A stretch of 64,000 nt of DNA from Mesocentrotus franciscanus (taxonomy: Eukaryota > Echinodermata > Echinoidea > Camarodonta > Strongylocentrotidae). The notes beneath the pieces are model-generated. The model was not told where the DNA came from and searched no databases. It worked only from the letters and a program-made list of their open reading frames with translations. The stretch lies in assembly GCA_037976565.1 (NCBI GenBank), contig CP137668.1:22854251-22918250 (forward strand). Direction: 5' to 3'. This document shows, in pieces, positions 21,691 through 33,075 of this stretch (positions are counted from its first letter, which is position 1; each line of letters starts with the position of its first letter). Both the position numbers and the translations under genes were made by a program.

Positions 21691-22120
21691 GCCGCCGCCA
21701 CCGGAAAAGCAGCGACTATGTCTCGCTTTTTGCTATGCAGGCGATACAGTAATGAGTGTAACCAGGCATTTTATATCCTTGATTCAAATGGAACAATTTC
21801 TATTACAATTTTTTCGACAGTTTTCTAAATTCGTGCGTGCTCGCATTTTTAAGTTTGCCGTGCTCACAATACTGTTTGGATGGTATATATTGAAGGCTGC
21901 ATCCGAGCTCCTGGGGGGCATATACCCTATTTCAACAACTTTGGATCTCCCTTGCCAAAAGATGATTCCTACCAAGTTTGGTTAAAAATCCAGCCATGCG
22001 CCTTTGAGAAGTTTAAAATGTAAAAAGTTTAAGGATGACGGAAGACAGACAAAAGTGATCGCAATAGTAAAAATTGTTCACTAACTTCACTTGAGCATTT
22101 GGCTCAGATGAGCTAAAAAC
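21691..22120. mobile_element. Right end of the satellite-bearing element
   Basis: After the array come a GC-rich link, CAGCGACTATGTCTCGC, about 300 bp of unique-looking sequence and then GATGACGGAAGACAGACAAA, ending CTCAGATGAGCTAAAAACG. The same tail closes the element at 9830-10705. No transposase is seen. Confidence 0.6.
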
Positions 22121-22919
22121 GAGAGGAACAAGTCAGTGAAAGTTTGACCGAATTCCGATTAAAAATAAGAAAGTTATGAATTTTTTAAATTTGACATCAA
22201 ACAAATTGGCAACACTGTGACATATCTTGCGACCTCCTCTCCAATTTGCTCTATAAAAAAATTTCATAAACTTTCATTTTCTTTGTTACTGATGATGGAA
22301 TAGATTTTTTCCATACAAGGGTAGAATAAAAATATATTTGCAATGATTATATTGATAATAAATTATATTGATAAAAAGAGACTTGAAAGTCTACGCTTTA
22401 TCTTTTGATGAATGGAAAGATGAATTCCCATAAAACATTTTCTGTGGTAATGAACTAGTCTATGTTTATTTTTTCCAAGTAAATTATTAATTCCTCGCCA
22501 CATTTTAACCATGTCCCCTTTGACTGAAAAGAATAAACTAGAATAATATTCAGCTTTTGAAGCTCTAATTAACCTGTTCTTAAATAAATTGTTCTATTTC
22601 ATTTTTTTCCTTGTATTTAATGTATTACCCGGTAACTGTACCTTTATTTATACATTCTATGTTTACACTTAATTGATCTCAAGTAAAAAAAACATTAGTT
22701 ATCCAGGGTTTCTTAAATTGTACTTTACGACTAAATTTGCGTGATGTTGAAGTAGATCTACATCCCGGAAATTGGGAAAACATTCATCATATAGCCCAAG
22801 TTAATATAAAGTACGAAACTTGTCAATAAAGAAAGTCATAACATATTACATACATTTACATCATTGTTATCATACATGTATATACTGTGTGCCAATCAGT
22901 TGTACTACAGTATACTATA

Positions 22920-24198
22920 GACTAGACAGAAATAATCGTCTGGTATGGGTCATTCTTTAATAAAACTGACATTTGTTGACATTCCCTATACACAGACGGT
23001 AATTAGTACGCCTCGCACTATAGGGAGAGATATAGCCAATGGTGCAGCACTTTGCTGCACCAAGTTTCTCCCCCGATTTGCTTTATTTAGATCTAATTTT
23101 CTGATTTATAAATAAGATAGAAATAAACTATATATATTATACTCCTATGTACAGTTAACAAAGAATTATTACCTATTCCCAAAGGCGGAATTTATAGACT
23201 TACTTATATGAGTTATCCATTTTTTTAACTCAGAACCAAGGGAACGGTACTTTCATGCATTCGAACTGGTAATCTACGACATGACCCGCCCGATATATTT
23301 CGGGTCAACCGACCAAAACAAGCCCAATGGCCAATCAGAGCACGTGTTTGATATTGGGCTTATGAATATTCAAACATCACCGGCTCAAGCCGGGCTGACT
23401 CATACGTAGCTATTGGACGTTCGAAAAGAAAAAATGAATATTCATCAACTCAAACCAAGATGGCTGACAACAAATCTTGTTGACTACAAGACTTTCTCGG
23501 ATTAATCATTAATATAGGATCTAAATGAGCAAGCTATCGTAAGTCAAAGTAGATATTTCCGGGTTATTTCTTATGGCTAATTAGATACAGTGTAATATTG
23601 CAGCCAAAGTGAATGTGTGAAGACGTAAAGAGTGAAAAATCTCGATGCATATCGCATTCATCTCGGTCCGGCTAAACCGAACCATTCGTTCCGCACACCA
23701 CCGCATAGCCGTACTTCAGTCTATGTATAGAGGCGGTCAGAGGAGCCAGATGCAATCTCAGCGGAACAACCGTCGATATCAGAGACTGAAGCTTTCGGTC
23801 TAACTATAGACCTACTACTAAGTTTCTCCTTGAAAGTTTGAACATTGAATATTCCTCTGTCTACATTACAATGGTCTAAATCTAGAATCTAGATCTAGTC
23901 TGTCATCGACTAGACCGAAAGCTTCAGTCTCTGATATCAACGGTTGTTCCGCTTGTTGTTGTTTGTTAACTGTACATAGGAGTATAATATATATAGTTTA
24001 TTTCTATCTTATTTATAAATCAGAAAATTAGATCTAAATAAAGAAAATCGGGACTTGGTGCAGCAAAATGCTGCACCATTGGCTCTATCTCTCCGCATGG
24101 TGCGAGGCGTACGGGGTACCGTCTGTGTATGGGGAATGTCAACAAATGTCAGTTTTATTAAAGAATGACCCATACCAGATGGTTATTTCTGTCTAGTC
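22920..24198. mobile_element. Long fold-back element with about 240-bp inverted arms
   Basis: The left arm 22920-23162 starts GACTAGACAGAAATAA and includes GGTATGGGTCATTCTTTAAT and CACTTTGCTGCACCAAG. The right arm 23962-24198 is its near-perfect reverse complement. The 800-bp middle has a second inverted pair (23762-23802 against 23910-23953, CTGAAGCTTTCGGTCTA). No protein is encoded. Transcribed, it would form a long hairpin. Confidence 0.9.
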
Positions 24199-24791
24199 AT
24201 CGACTAGAACTAGGCTAGATCGAAAATTTCTGTCTCTTTCGTTTGTTAGCCTCTGATTTGGGTAGGGTCGGCTCCTCTCTTTAGAGACAGAAGCCGACCA
24301 TAGGCGCTCCTGTGCAAACTTGGTGGTACGGATCTGGCCACCAAATTCCGGCCAAACTTTTGGACTAAAATGTCACTTTAGCGGATTCAAATCCGATGCA
24401 TTTATTTCTGAAAATTAGGTCTAGGCTAATATACAGGTTCCACTTACTAGGGTGTCTGATCACGCACCCGATGTTGTGTGCTAAAATTCTTCCCATAGAG
24501 ATTGCACGCATCCCTATGTGGTCTACGTGCATTGCACGATCATGCAAAATTGGTCAAAGTTTTTTTTTTATAATCAAAATTCAAACCTTTATTCTTTGTG
24601 ATCCTGAAGGTGATACTCAATAAATGAGGTGTCATATGAAAGAGCAGGTGAATCCCCATATTTCCAAGGGGCGTCATCTCGGAATTCTAAAAATATCTTG
24701 GTCAAAACAGCGATTTAAACATTGTGCCCTGGCTTACTCCGAGGTTTGCCACTTTTGAGATATGACGCCCCGATCGATAAGTAGTCCCAGT

Positions 24792-25809
24792 CCTAAGGCC
24801 AAAAAAAAAAAGTTGTTTGGTTGTCCTCGATTGCTTTTCTGGAGTAGGGGCGGGCGGGCGGATTTTTTCTTTTTTTTTTTTTTTTTTCTCCATTTGTTTT
24901 CTTCTTCATATGTCATATGGACTCATTTCTTCCTATTTATTTTCATTTTTTGTTCAAATCATGAAGCCAATATTATTATTATTTAAACACAAAAGAATCG
25001 GCCAAAAATCATGAATTGCCATGTCAATATTCATTTTCATTTTCGCTGTTTCGGAGGTAGTTTTCGGCTATAGCGAGGCAGTTTTCGTCTGTATGTAAAG
25101 CGTCGTCGTCTATAGGGAGCGCGACGCGGCGTCGTTTGTTCGTACGGCCGGGCAGGTATCCCACGCCAGAGCTCGCGGCGCCAAAAACTATCCCTGTGGT
25201 GATCCGACTGCAATGATTTAATACGTGCGGGGAGACACTATTGATCTTGCGATACACGAAAAATAGTGATCTAAATCTGAAAAATACTTGAAATACAGCT
25301 CAGGTTTTGGTACCCATCTTCCTTACAGACACGCGTAAGATATTCGATTTTTCAGATTCAGGTAGCGGGACTGCCGATTACATCGCTAAAATGTGATATT
25401 TAAGGATACATTTTCTATTGCAAATGTGGTTCTCCTGTGACTCTGATATGTTTTGTATGTGTGTGATATGTGTATTATGCTGTGTATTTTAAAGTGATTT
25501 TACCACGCATACAACGCATACAACGCATACAACGGACCCACCGAAAACTGCCACCAGGCCGAAAACTCCCTCATCTTCTCTATTAAAGACATAATTGCGT
25601 ACTAAAAGGACCAAATTGGCGACGGGACACATTTTGATCCTTGCAACATGCATAAAATGGTATGTTTGGCGTTTAAAATTGCTCCAAAATAAATGTATGT
25701 TCTTTAAAAAAAAAAAAAAAATCTTAAAAAAAAAAAAATACGAGCGGGCCGAAAATGAGGAGCGGGCGGTCGAGGACAACCAAATGATTTTTTTTTTTTG
25801 GCCTAAGGA
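24792..25809. mobile_element. Inverted-repeat element containing a second repeated module
   Basis: The left end CCTAAGGCCAAAAAAAAAA, GTTGTTTGGTTGTCCTCGA is mirrored by TCGAGGACAACCAAATGATT...GGCCTAAGG at the right. Inside, 24905-25570 is homologous to 36690-37390 (shared CAAATCATGAAGCCAATA, AAAATCATGAATTGCCATG, GGCCGAAAACT). Short in-frame stretches are disrupted in the other copy, so I call no gene. Confidence 0.75.
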
Positions 25810-25816
25810 GAATATC

Positions 25817-27972
25817 TACCGTAATGAACGGTGTATTAACCGCACTTTTTTTACCGTCGGTAAACATCAAAAGTCGGGGTGCGGTTTATACACCCATACA
25901 GACATGCATCATGCTGAAAATTCCAGGTATGTTACAATCTCCGCGTTCAGCAGCGGTCAAATTGTGTCACAGAGAGTGCTCGCGCTTAGGAGAGGATGGG
26001 GGGATGTCCCCCGAAATGCAGATTTTTCATAGGTTATCGCAGGAAATTCCTATACTACGTCATATTTTTATGTAGAGGAAAATATAATCTTCAAAATGAT
26101 GTGCAACAAATATCCTGAAGTTCCTGGTTTAGTTAGAAACCATCGTCCTGAAAGTGACACTCGTTTTCAACGCTTTTCAAATCATCCATTGGAAGTTCTA
26201 ACATCAGAAAAAATATATCTAATGTGAATGTTATATTTTAATCTTGATCTGATAATTTTCATGTAATTCCTATGATGCGAAATGTGAAATTTGGGGCCCA
26301 TAATTGTGCTCTGTCACTACCGAGTCGATCATAATTGTGTTGGAGTGTTGACGTACGTGCGGTGGATAAGAATGTGCGTTGCCCCATGTGTAATAATATG
26401 TGTAGTGGTATGAAGAAATGACGTGACGATGGAAAAAATTGTTCGTCTTTCTAGCGAGATTTTGTATATAAATACTTGTCATCAACCTACAAATATGCAA
26501 TATTTTATTTTGTGAACTATTATTATTGTAATATTTCTGGTTGATTGATGATTTTAACTATCCTGAAGAGAGATGTTTGTCGATTCTTAATAAATGTCGG
26601 GTGGTGGGCGTTGGGATTTCGAGTGTATTTCGGTACGGTTACATGATACATAGTCTCGTCTTCAGAGCTCTTTCAATAATTGAATAAAATTATAATCATG
26701 AATCAACCTCCTTTCTTAAAAAATTAAAGGGGGAAAATGTTTTTTTAATTCAAAGAGATAGATTTGATGATTTATAAATAACATTTTATTCAGAGACTTC
26801 TCGAAAAGGGGGATTATGTTGTATAATTTTTAAATACTATTATTAATTCAATGATTCGTATTGATGTTAGCCTAGGTTATTCTTACGATCTTTTTTGTGT
26901 AACATAGACTAATCATAGTCATAGACTCTAGATCTAGTGCAAATTGTGTGAAGTCCGTCTATTCTCATGTTGTTTTACTTATTCCACCGGTGTTATTATT
27001 ATTATTATTTAATAAGTAAACTAAATTAAATGAGAAATATCAGTGGAATGACGGCACATTCTGGCCGAGAAGCCACGCTTTCTAGAGCGGGTATTTGGCA
27101 GCCCATCGCACATCGTAGCCACCCCTAGCCGTCGGGCGTGCCTAGACAAGTCCGATCTCCTCTTAATCCGTAACCAACTGGAGAAGGACAAAAGAGACAA
27201 CGTGTACTAGACATAGACTGACGCTATCCCAGTCAAAAGGTTCCCTATGTTTTGTCCGAGATCTCATTGTTTCATGTTAAACATTGCTAAGACTCACCAA
27301 CCTTTTGTGTTGAGTTAATCTCCCAATAACAATAAAAACAATATGGCCGTCTACCTCCGCCGGCGTCCCGCTCGATTGATCAAGCTACGGTAATACAATC
27401 AATAGCAGGCTATTTCACAGCCGAATAAAATTCTTGTTGGGCTGGCGCATGCTAGTCGTTAGTCGTTACTGCTTTTAGATTGTGATTTTTGTTTATCACA
27501 AGACGTCTTTGTTTCCTGGCGCGATGTGCCGTACTAATTTGTATCAGTGATAAATTTGAATCTTACTTTTAGTTTTCATATTTTATTTCTTTCCGTCGGC
27601 TTATTTTTTGTTATAAAATTAAGAGCCTAATTATTAAATATCAGCGATTGTTTTCGCTTCTCTCCCGCGATGTCTCTGTTTTTTCTCAAACGCTGGTGGT
27701 ATCGGCAATTATTTTCTTCATTCATTTCTTGCTTTCCGTCGGCATGCCTTTTGTCCCCTCTCTCTCTCTCTCGATCTGTCTCTTATGTTGTTCCTCAAAT
27801 GCTGCCATGGTGGTGTCGGCAATCATTTTCTTCATTCATTTCTTTCTTTTCGTCGGCTTACTTTGTGTCGTAAAAGCCGGTAAAATCAATGATTTAAAAA
27901 ATATAAAAAAATTCTTCCCGCGGACGAAAAAAAAAAAAAACGAGGGCGGTTTATACAACGTTAATTACGGTA
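25817..27972. mobile_element. 2.1-kb element with TACCGTAAT...ATTACGGTA ends
   Basis: The left end TACCGTAATGAACGGTGTAT, TAACCGCAC is matched by the right end GGGCGGTTTATACAACG, TTAATTACGGTA, with TA at both boundaries, suggesting a Tc1/mariner-like TA insertion. It abuts the element ending at 25809. The interior shows no transposase. Near the right end, two tandem copies of GTCGGCAATTATTTTCTTC-like sequence (about 27700 and 27815) give a hydrophobic open stretch that I do not call a gene. Confidence 0.6.
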
Positions 27973-28156
27973 TGCGCTTATTTTTTCGCTAGCCCCCAGG
28001 GATTACAAACAATTACAGTTTGAAAATACCCTTCCCCACATTTTTCGGATCAGCTAATTAGGGAGGCATGAGCTCCGCGCCGGCCGAACCCATGGTGATA
28101 GCGCGTAAAATCTGCACATGAATATGCATCGGACCGCGTGTGAACAAACCCGGAAG

Positions 28157-29023
28157 CAGGGTTGGCATATTTCCCGCTTCGGAGGCTTATTTCCCGGACG
28201 CCGGGAAATAAGCGGTATTTACCAGTATTTACCGCTTTTTACCGGTATTTTCCGCTTTTTACCCGGAAATATATTTTCCACTCACTTGTTCATAGGGATT
28301 GTCCAATTTTGAACATAATAACAATGGTGGCGAGTATGGTTGCTCTGTGTGTGTACTATTTGTGTGTGTGTGTGCGTATATGTAAATCCTTCTTTGTGGG
28401 GACATTTGTCCGCTCCACACCCACGCTGTGGGGATATGGTCCAAATTGGGGATATCCCCACAATGAAAAACCGTCTCAAATCCTAGAAAATGGCAAATAA
28501 TTTATGTTAAAAGTGCCCTCTAGTGACCTATTGGGTATTTTTGTTTTTTGCCCATAATCAATGTGTAGGGTCATAACGAAGTGTATACATGTGTATGAAA
28601 TCCCCATTTTGGACCATATCCCCACACTGTGGGTGTCGAACGGACAAATGTCCCCACAAAGAAGGATGTACATGTACGAAAATTCCCTCATTGTGGGGAC
28701 ATTTGTCGTTACACATCCATATCCCCACTTTGGACCTTTTACCTGTATGGGTGTTTGGGTGTGTATACATGTAAATGTATGCAGTGTGGATTTTATAAAT
28801 CTGTTTTTGTGTTTCTACTATGAGTGTTGTGCTGCTAATTATTTCAGAACAATATTTTCAGTTGTTGAGGCTAAAAACAAGTAAAATTATTAATAAATAG
28901 AGAATTAAAATCATATTTCCTGTTTTTTACATATTTACCGGACGCCCATCTTATTTACCGGACGGTATTTACCGGTATTTACCGCCGGTAATTACCGCCA
29001 CCGGCATTTACCGCCCAACCCTG
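28157..29023. mobile_element. hAT-like non-autonomous element with perfect 8-bp target duplication
   Basis: Starts CAGGGTTGGCATATTTCCCG and ends TTTACCGCCCAACCCTG. It is flanked on both sides by CCCGGAAG (28149-28156 and 29024-29031), a perfect 8-bp duplication as made by hAT transposases. Both subterminal regions are filled with ACCGGTATTTACCG-type repeats, likely transposase-binding sites. The middle carries an inverted repeat rich in GGGGACATTTGTC (28390-28670). No transposase is encoded. Confidence 0.88.
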
Positions 29024-29398
29024 CCCGGAAGTGGGTGCCCATTGAAGACAATGGATTGCCGATCGCTTTGAGTTGCGCATGTAATTAAGCAACACGCGTA
29101 CGCTTGCCCGCGTATGTGTACGCTTGCATATTGCACAATTCAGCCGTTTTGCTAAATTTAGCAAAACAACATAACTCTGTGTGTACGTCTTTTTCCTCGA
29201 TTTTGAGAAAAATACCATGAATATTTCTTTGATTTGAAGGGGCTGTATCTTTTGATAGAAACATCGGTGAGTCTTGAAATTTGAAATGTAATATTCTGAG
29301 TGAAGGATTTTTTCAATTATCCAACCATAATGGTGAAAAACAATCCAATGGGAAAATTGAAAAATCGTTCTGACACCCTAATAGTAATTAATACTATA

Positions 29399-29600
29399 GT
29401 CTAGACGGTTCCATGTCAGGTCGCCCAATGTCAGCCCGCCCCCTTACAAAGTCACCCCCGATTTATTTTTTGTGATTTTTAACCCTAACCCTAACCCTCG
29501 CCCTAACCCGACCACACCATTTGGGGGCGACTGCGTATAGGAGGCGACTGTGTAAAGGAGGCGACCGGCTGGGGGTGACCTGACCAGACACCGTCTAGAC
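29399..29600. mobile_element. Small MITE with GTCTAGACGG ends
   Basis: Left GTCTAGACGGTTCCATGTCA, GGTCGCCC; right GGGGGTGACCTGACCAGACA, CCGTCTAGAC. The ends are inverted copies. The interior includes a short telomere-like run at 29480-29509. Confidence 0.7.
29480..29509 (-). repeat. Short telomere-like (CCCTAA)n tract
   Basis: Four hexamer-like units read CCCTAACCCTAACCCTCGCC then CTAACCC, with one unit degenerate. This is TTAGGG on the minus strand, the animal telomere unit. Confidence 0.6.
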
Positions 29601-30383
29601 CCTACCCTAGATTCTACTAGTACTATTTCTAGATCTAGTATTATAAAATCTAGATTAATTTTTATTGTTAATGTTAGTTGGAACAAAATAATTTTCTTTA
29701 TCTGTAGTTTACATAGATCTAGACCTAAACAAAAATAGACCTTGGCCTTGGGAAGTGATCAGAGAAATATGAATAAATGAGCCCTGAATATTCACTGCAT
29801 GATATTTACTTTTGTGTAGATCTAGGCCTATTGCCAAGTTCTTGGAGATCCCATAACCACGCGTGTTAATTGTATAACACACGTTTCAATAGGAAATCCA
29901 AGACTAGAAGTAGTCTACAGCCTATAAAAAATAGAGGCAAGAAGTTAGACTCAATACGGACTTACGCGTTTTATTACGATACGTAGTTAATTACGAATAG
30001 TGGAGTACACTATGGCAGTTTCTATGGTTAGAACGTAATAGAGTCTTACTTACTTACTTAGCTTACTTTACTTTGACTCACCTCAGTTCATTTAATCATA
30101 GCTGGCAGCCTGTCATGTTGTAGTAGTTGTAATGATTTGTATATATAGAGCCAGGCTAGAACCATGCAGGCTATAACTGCTCGTACCGTAAGTATAGCAG
30201 CGATTGAGCGCGAATGTTTATTTGCACGTGCGCGCGCGCCACAGTTACAGTTCAGTGGTGTGTGTGTGTTGGTGTGAGCCAATGACAAGGCTGCGATTTG
30301 TGAATAATTAAGCCATTTAATTTTCGTTAGTTGTGTGATATGATCCAGCAGGTCTCGTATCTCTTTACGATAGGCCATTTTAA

Positions 30384-30566
30384 AGGTACTATATATTTTT
30401 ATGTCCCATTTGCAGGCCAAAAAAATTAAAAGGTTAAATTTCAAAGGCATTTGAAATTAAGATAATACATGTACTAATTTAGAACATCCCTAAACAAAGG
30501 GGGCTTGAAAATGTCTTTAAGTGGGAAAATAACGACTATTAGTTGTCGAATCGACTTAAGTGCTAC
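30384..30566. mobile_element. TTAA-type MITE, copy D (truncated)
   Basis: Begins after TTAA with AGGTACTAT, has an extra ATATTTTT insertion, then follows the family consensus (TTTGCAGGCC, GGGGGCTTGAAAATGTCTTT, TTAGTTGTCGAATCGACTTA). Similarity stops at about 30566, where the element at 30571 begins. Confidence 0.8.
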
Positions 30567-30570
30567 CATG

Positions 30571-32034
30571 CAGGCGCGGATCCAGGGCCAGGGGCCTTGC
30601 CCCCCAAAAAATAAATAAAAGAGAGAGAGAGAGAAGGAAAAGAAGGGAAAGGGAAAGAGGAGAGAAAGGGAAAGAAAGAAGAGGAAGAAGAAAAGAAAAG
30701 GGGGTAAAAGAAGGAGATGGGGGGTGAAAGGGCCTTAATTGCCTTCCCCCCCCCCCCATCGAAAAATAAGAGAGAAGGAAAGAAAGGGAAAGAAAAAGGA
30801 AAAGAGGAGATAAAGGGAAAGAAAAAAAGGGGAAGAAAGGAAAAGAAAGGGGATATCAGTTGCAATTTTCTCGCCAACAAGTTGTGAATCGAGGGGGCTA
30901 AAGCTCTTGCCTCTTCCCCCGCCCCCGCCAAAAAAAAAGAAAGAATGAAGGGAAAGGGAAAGAGGAGAGCTAAAAGGGAACAACAAAAAAAGAAAAGGGT
31001 GAAAAGAAGGGGAGATCAGTTGCGATTAATCCCGCCAAAAACGTGTGGATCGGCCGAAAGGCCCTTGCCTCCCTCCCCCCCCCCAAGCAAACCTAAAAGA
31101 GAGATAAGGAAGGGAAGGGAAAGAAGAAAAAAAGAAAGAAGAAAGGTAGGGGAGATCAGTTCCCGCTAACAAGGTGTAGATCAGGGGTGGGGCACTGGCG
31201 TACTGACGGGGGCTTGGGGGCTTGGGGGCCGCCCCCAAATAAAATTCAAAAAGTGGTTTATTTCTAATTCGATACCGGTGATTTACAAATGTTGCTGAAA
31301 TGACATAATTTGCTGAGATTTTTCCTCACTTTTTAGTAAATTATACTTTGGTATGCGTTTGTTGGAAATTGACAAACTCCTAAATTTACAGTCAGGCAAG
31401 AACTTATATGCTTATTTAGAGGCCTACATGTAAGGGCCCCCGGAACAGCAGGGCTCGGGGCCTCGAGCTCCCCCCCCCACTGTAATTAAATGCCTAAAAG
31501 CCCTGAACTTCTGGTGGCTCTGCCCCCTGGACCCACCTAATGGCCCTAAGGCGGACCCCTGGATGCTTATCTGACGGTAATTTAATGTCTAAAACCCCTG
31601 AGCTTCTGGGGGCTCCGCCCCCTGGACCTCACACCAATTAGTGTCCTACCAGTGTCAAATAAGGTGTCACAAATAAGGTATCAAAATATGCTCATCTGAC
31701 CGTAATTATATGCCTAAAACCCCTGAGCTTTCGGGGGCTCTGCCTCCTGGACCACACCTAGGGCCCTAAGGTGTGCCCCTAGATGCCCATCTCACGTTAA
31801 TTTAATGCCTAAAACCACTGAGCTTACGGGAGCTCTGCCCCCTGGACCCCACGCCAATTAGTGACCTGCCAGTGTCATGAATAAGGTATCGAAATATGCT
31901 CATCTGACCGTAATCAATGCCCATACCCCATGGGCTTTCGGGGGCTCCGCCCCTTGACCCCCGCCGGGGCTTTGCCCCTAGACCCCCTAATTTTAAATCC
32001 GGCCCCCCCCTAAGTAATCCTAGATCCGTGCCTG
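30571..32034. mobile_element. Element with CAGGCGCGGATCC ends, 9-bp flanking repeat, internal arrays
   Basis: The left end CAGGCGCGGATCCAGG is mirrored by CCTAGATCCGTGCCTG. AGTGCTACC occurs at 30559-30567 and 32035-32043, consistent with a target duplication (three extra bases on the left). The interior has four purine-rich blocks (30615-31160), each followed by a C-rich strip and AACAAGTTGTGAATCGA-like text, then 31190-31930, the inverted counterpart of the array at 5086-5850. No transposase is seen. Confidence 0.75.
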
Positions 32035-32043
32035 AGTGCTACC

Positions 32044-33075
32044 GTTACCAAGACAGTATAAGTAACTCATCCAAAGTTAAAAGGCACTTATTAGAAAAGC
32101 AAAGGGGCACGTGTCAAAATAAAAGGGGCACTTATCAGAGATGAAAAGGGGCACTTATATAAGAGGTGAAGGCCGGGACACTTATCAGACTTATATGTTC
32201 CTGAAAAAGGGCACTCGATCACCTTAGATGAATAGGGGCACTTGTGAGAATGGAAAGGGGCATTTATTACAAATGAAAATGGGCACTTGTGGAAAGAAAA
32301 GGGGTCACCTATGAAATTTTAATAGAGGCATTTATCAGACGTGTGAGAAGGGGCATTTATGAGAAATGTAAGTGCCTCTTATTAAAAAGGAAAAGGGGCA
32401 TTTATCAGAAGGAAAAAGTGCACTTATTAGAAAAAACAAGGGGGCACGTGTCAAAATAAAAGAGGGCACTTATCAGAAGGGAAAGGGTACTTATTACAAA
32501 AGAAAAAGGGAACTTTTAAAGCCCCTCTAAAGAGTTGGGAGTCCCAAAATTTGATGGCAAATTTTACTTAAATTGTATCATAATGTGAAAGAGGATGTCA
32601 TTTAAGACACACTTCTGCAAAGATTTCCCCCCAAAATCTGTATGAAGACAAGTATTGATAAAAGATTACATAATTTAATAGGGTATTCCGTTGTATACAG
32701 AAAACCTAAATTTTGAATTCTTTCATCAATATTCGACTTCAGACACATTTTTATTTTTGGGGGGAAATCTTTGCAGAAGTGTGTTTTAAATGACACCCTC
32801 TTTTACATTATGATACAATTTAAGTGAATTTTTGCCATCAATCTTTGGCGAATTTGGGGCTCCCAACACTTTAGAGGGGCTTTAAAGTCAAATGGGCACC
32901 TCTAAGATTGGAATACGGGCAATTATCATCGGTGAAGGGGGCACATATCAGAGGTGGTAAGAGGCACTTATAAGAATGTGGAACAGGCACCTATTCGAAA
33001 TACAAAGGGTCACTTATCTGAAGTAAAAGGGAGCACCTTTCCAATATATGTAAAAAGGGGCACTATTTAGGGGTA
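32044..33075. repeat. Degenerate minisatellite, AAAGGGGCACTTATCAGA unit
   Basis: Units of about 23-32 bp carry GGGGCACTTATCAGAA with variable AAA-rich spacers. The run is split by the palindromic element at 32515-32886, after which it resumes with the same motif. Confidence 0.85.
32515..32886. mobile_element. Palindromic MITE inserted in the minisatellite
   Basis: Left AAAGCCCCTCTAAAGAGTTG; right CCCAACACTTTAGAGGGGC then TTTAAAG. The arms are inverted over about 170 bp, including GAAAGAGGATGTCATTTAAG and CACACTTCTGCAAAGATTT. A second copy is at 38655-38950. Confidence 0.85.

Noticed and set aside
27648..27992. Hydrophobic 114-codon open frame that could be a membrane protein
   Set aside because: It consists of a duplicated pyrimidine-rich stretch inside a transposon and has no conserved feature or supporting splice sites.
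30556..31238. Ser/Phe/Pro-rich frames of 60-120 codons
   Set aside because: They arise from purine-rich low-complexity blocks in the element at 30571-32034.
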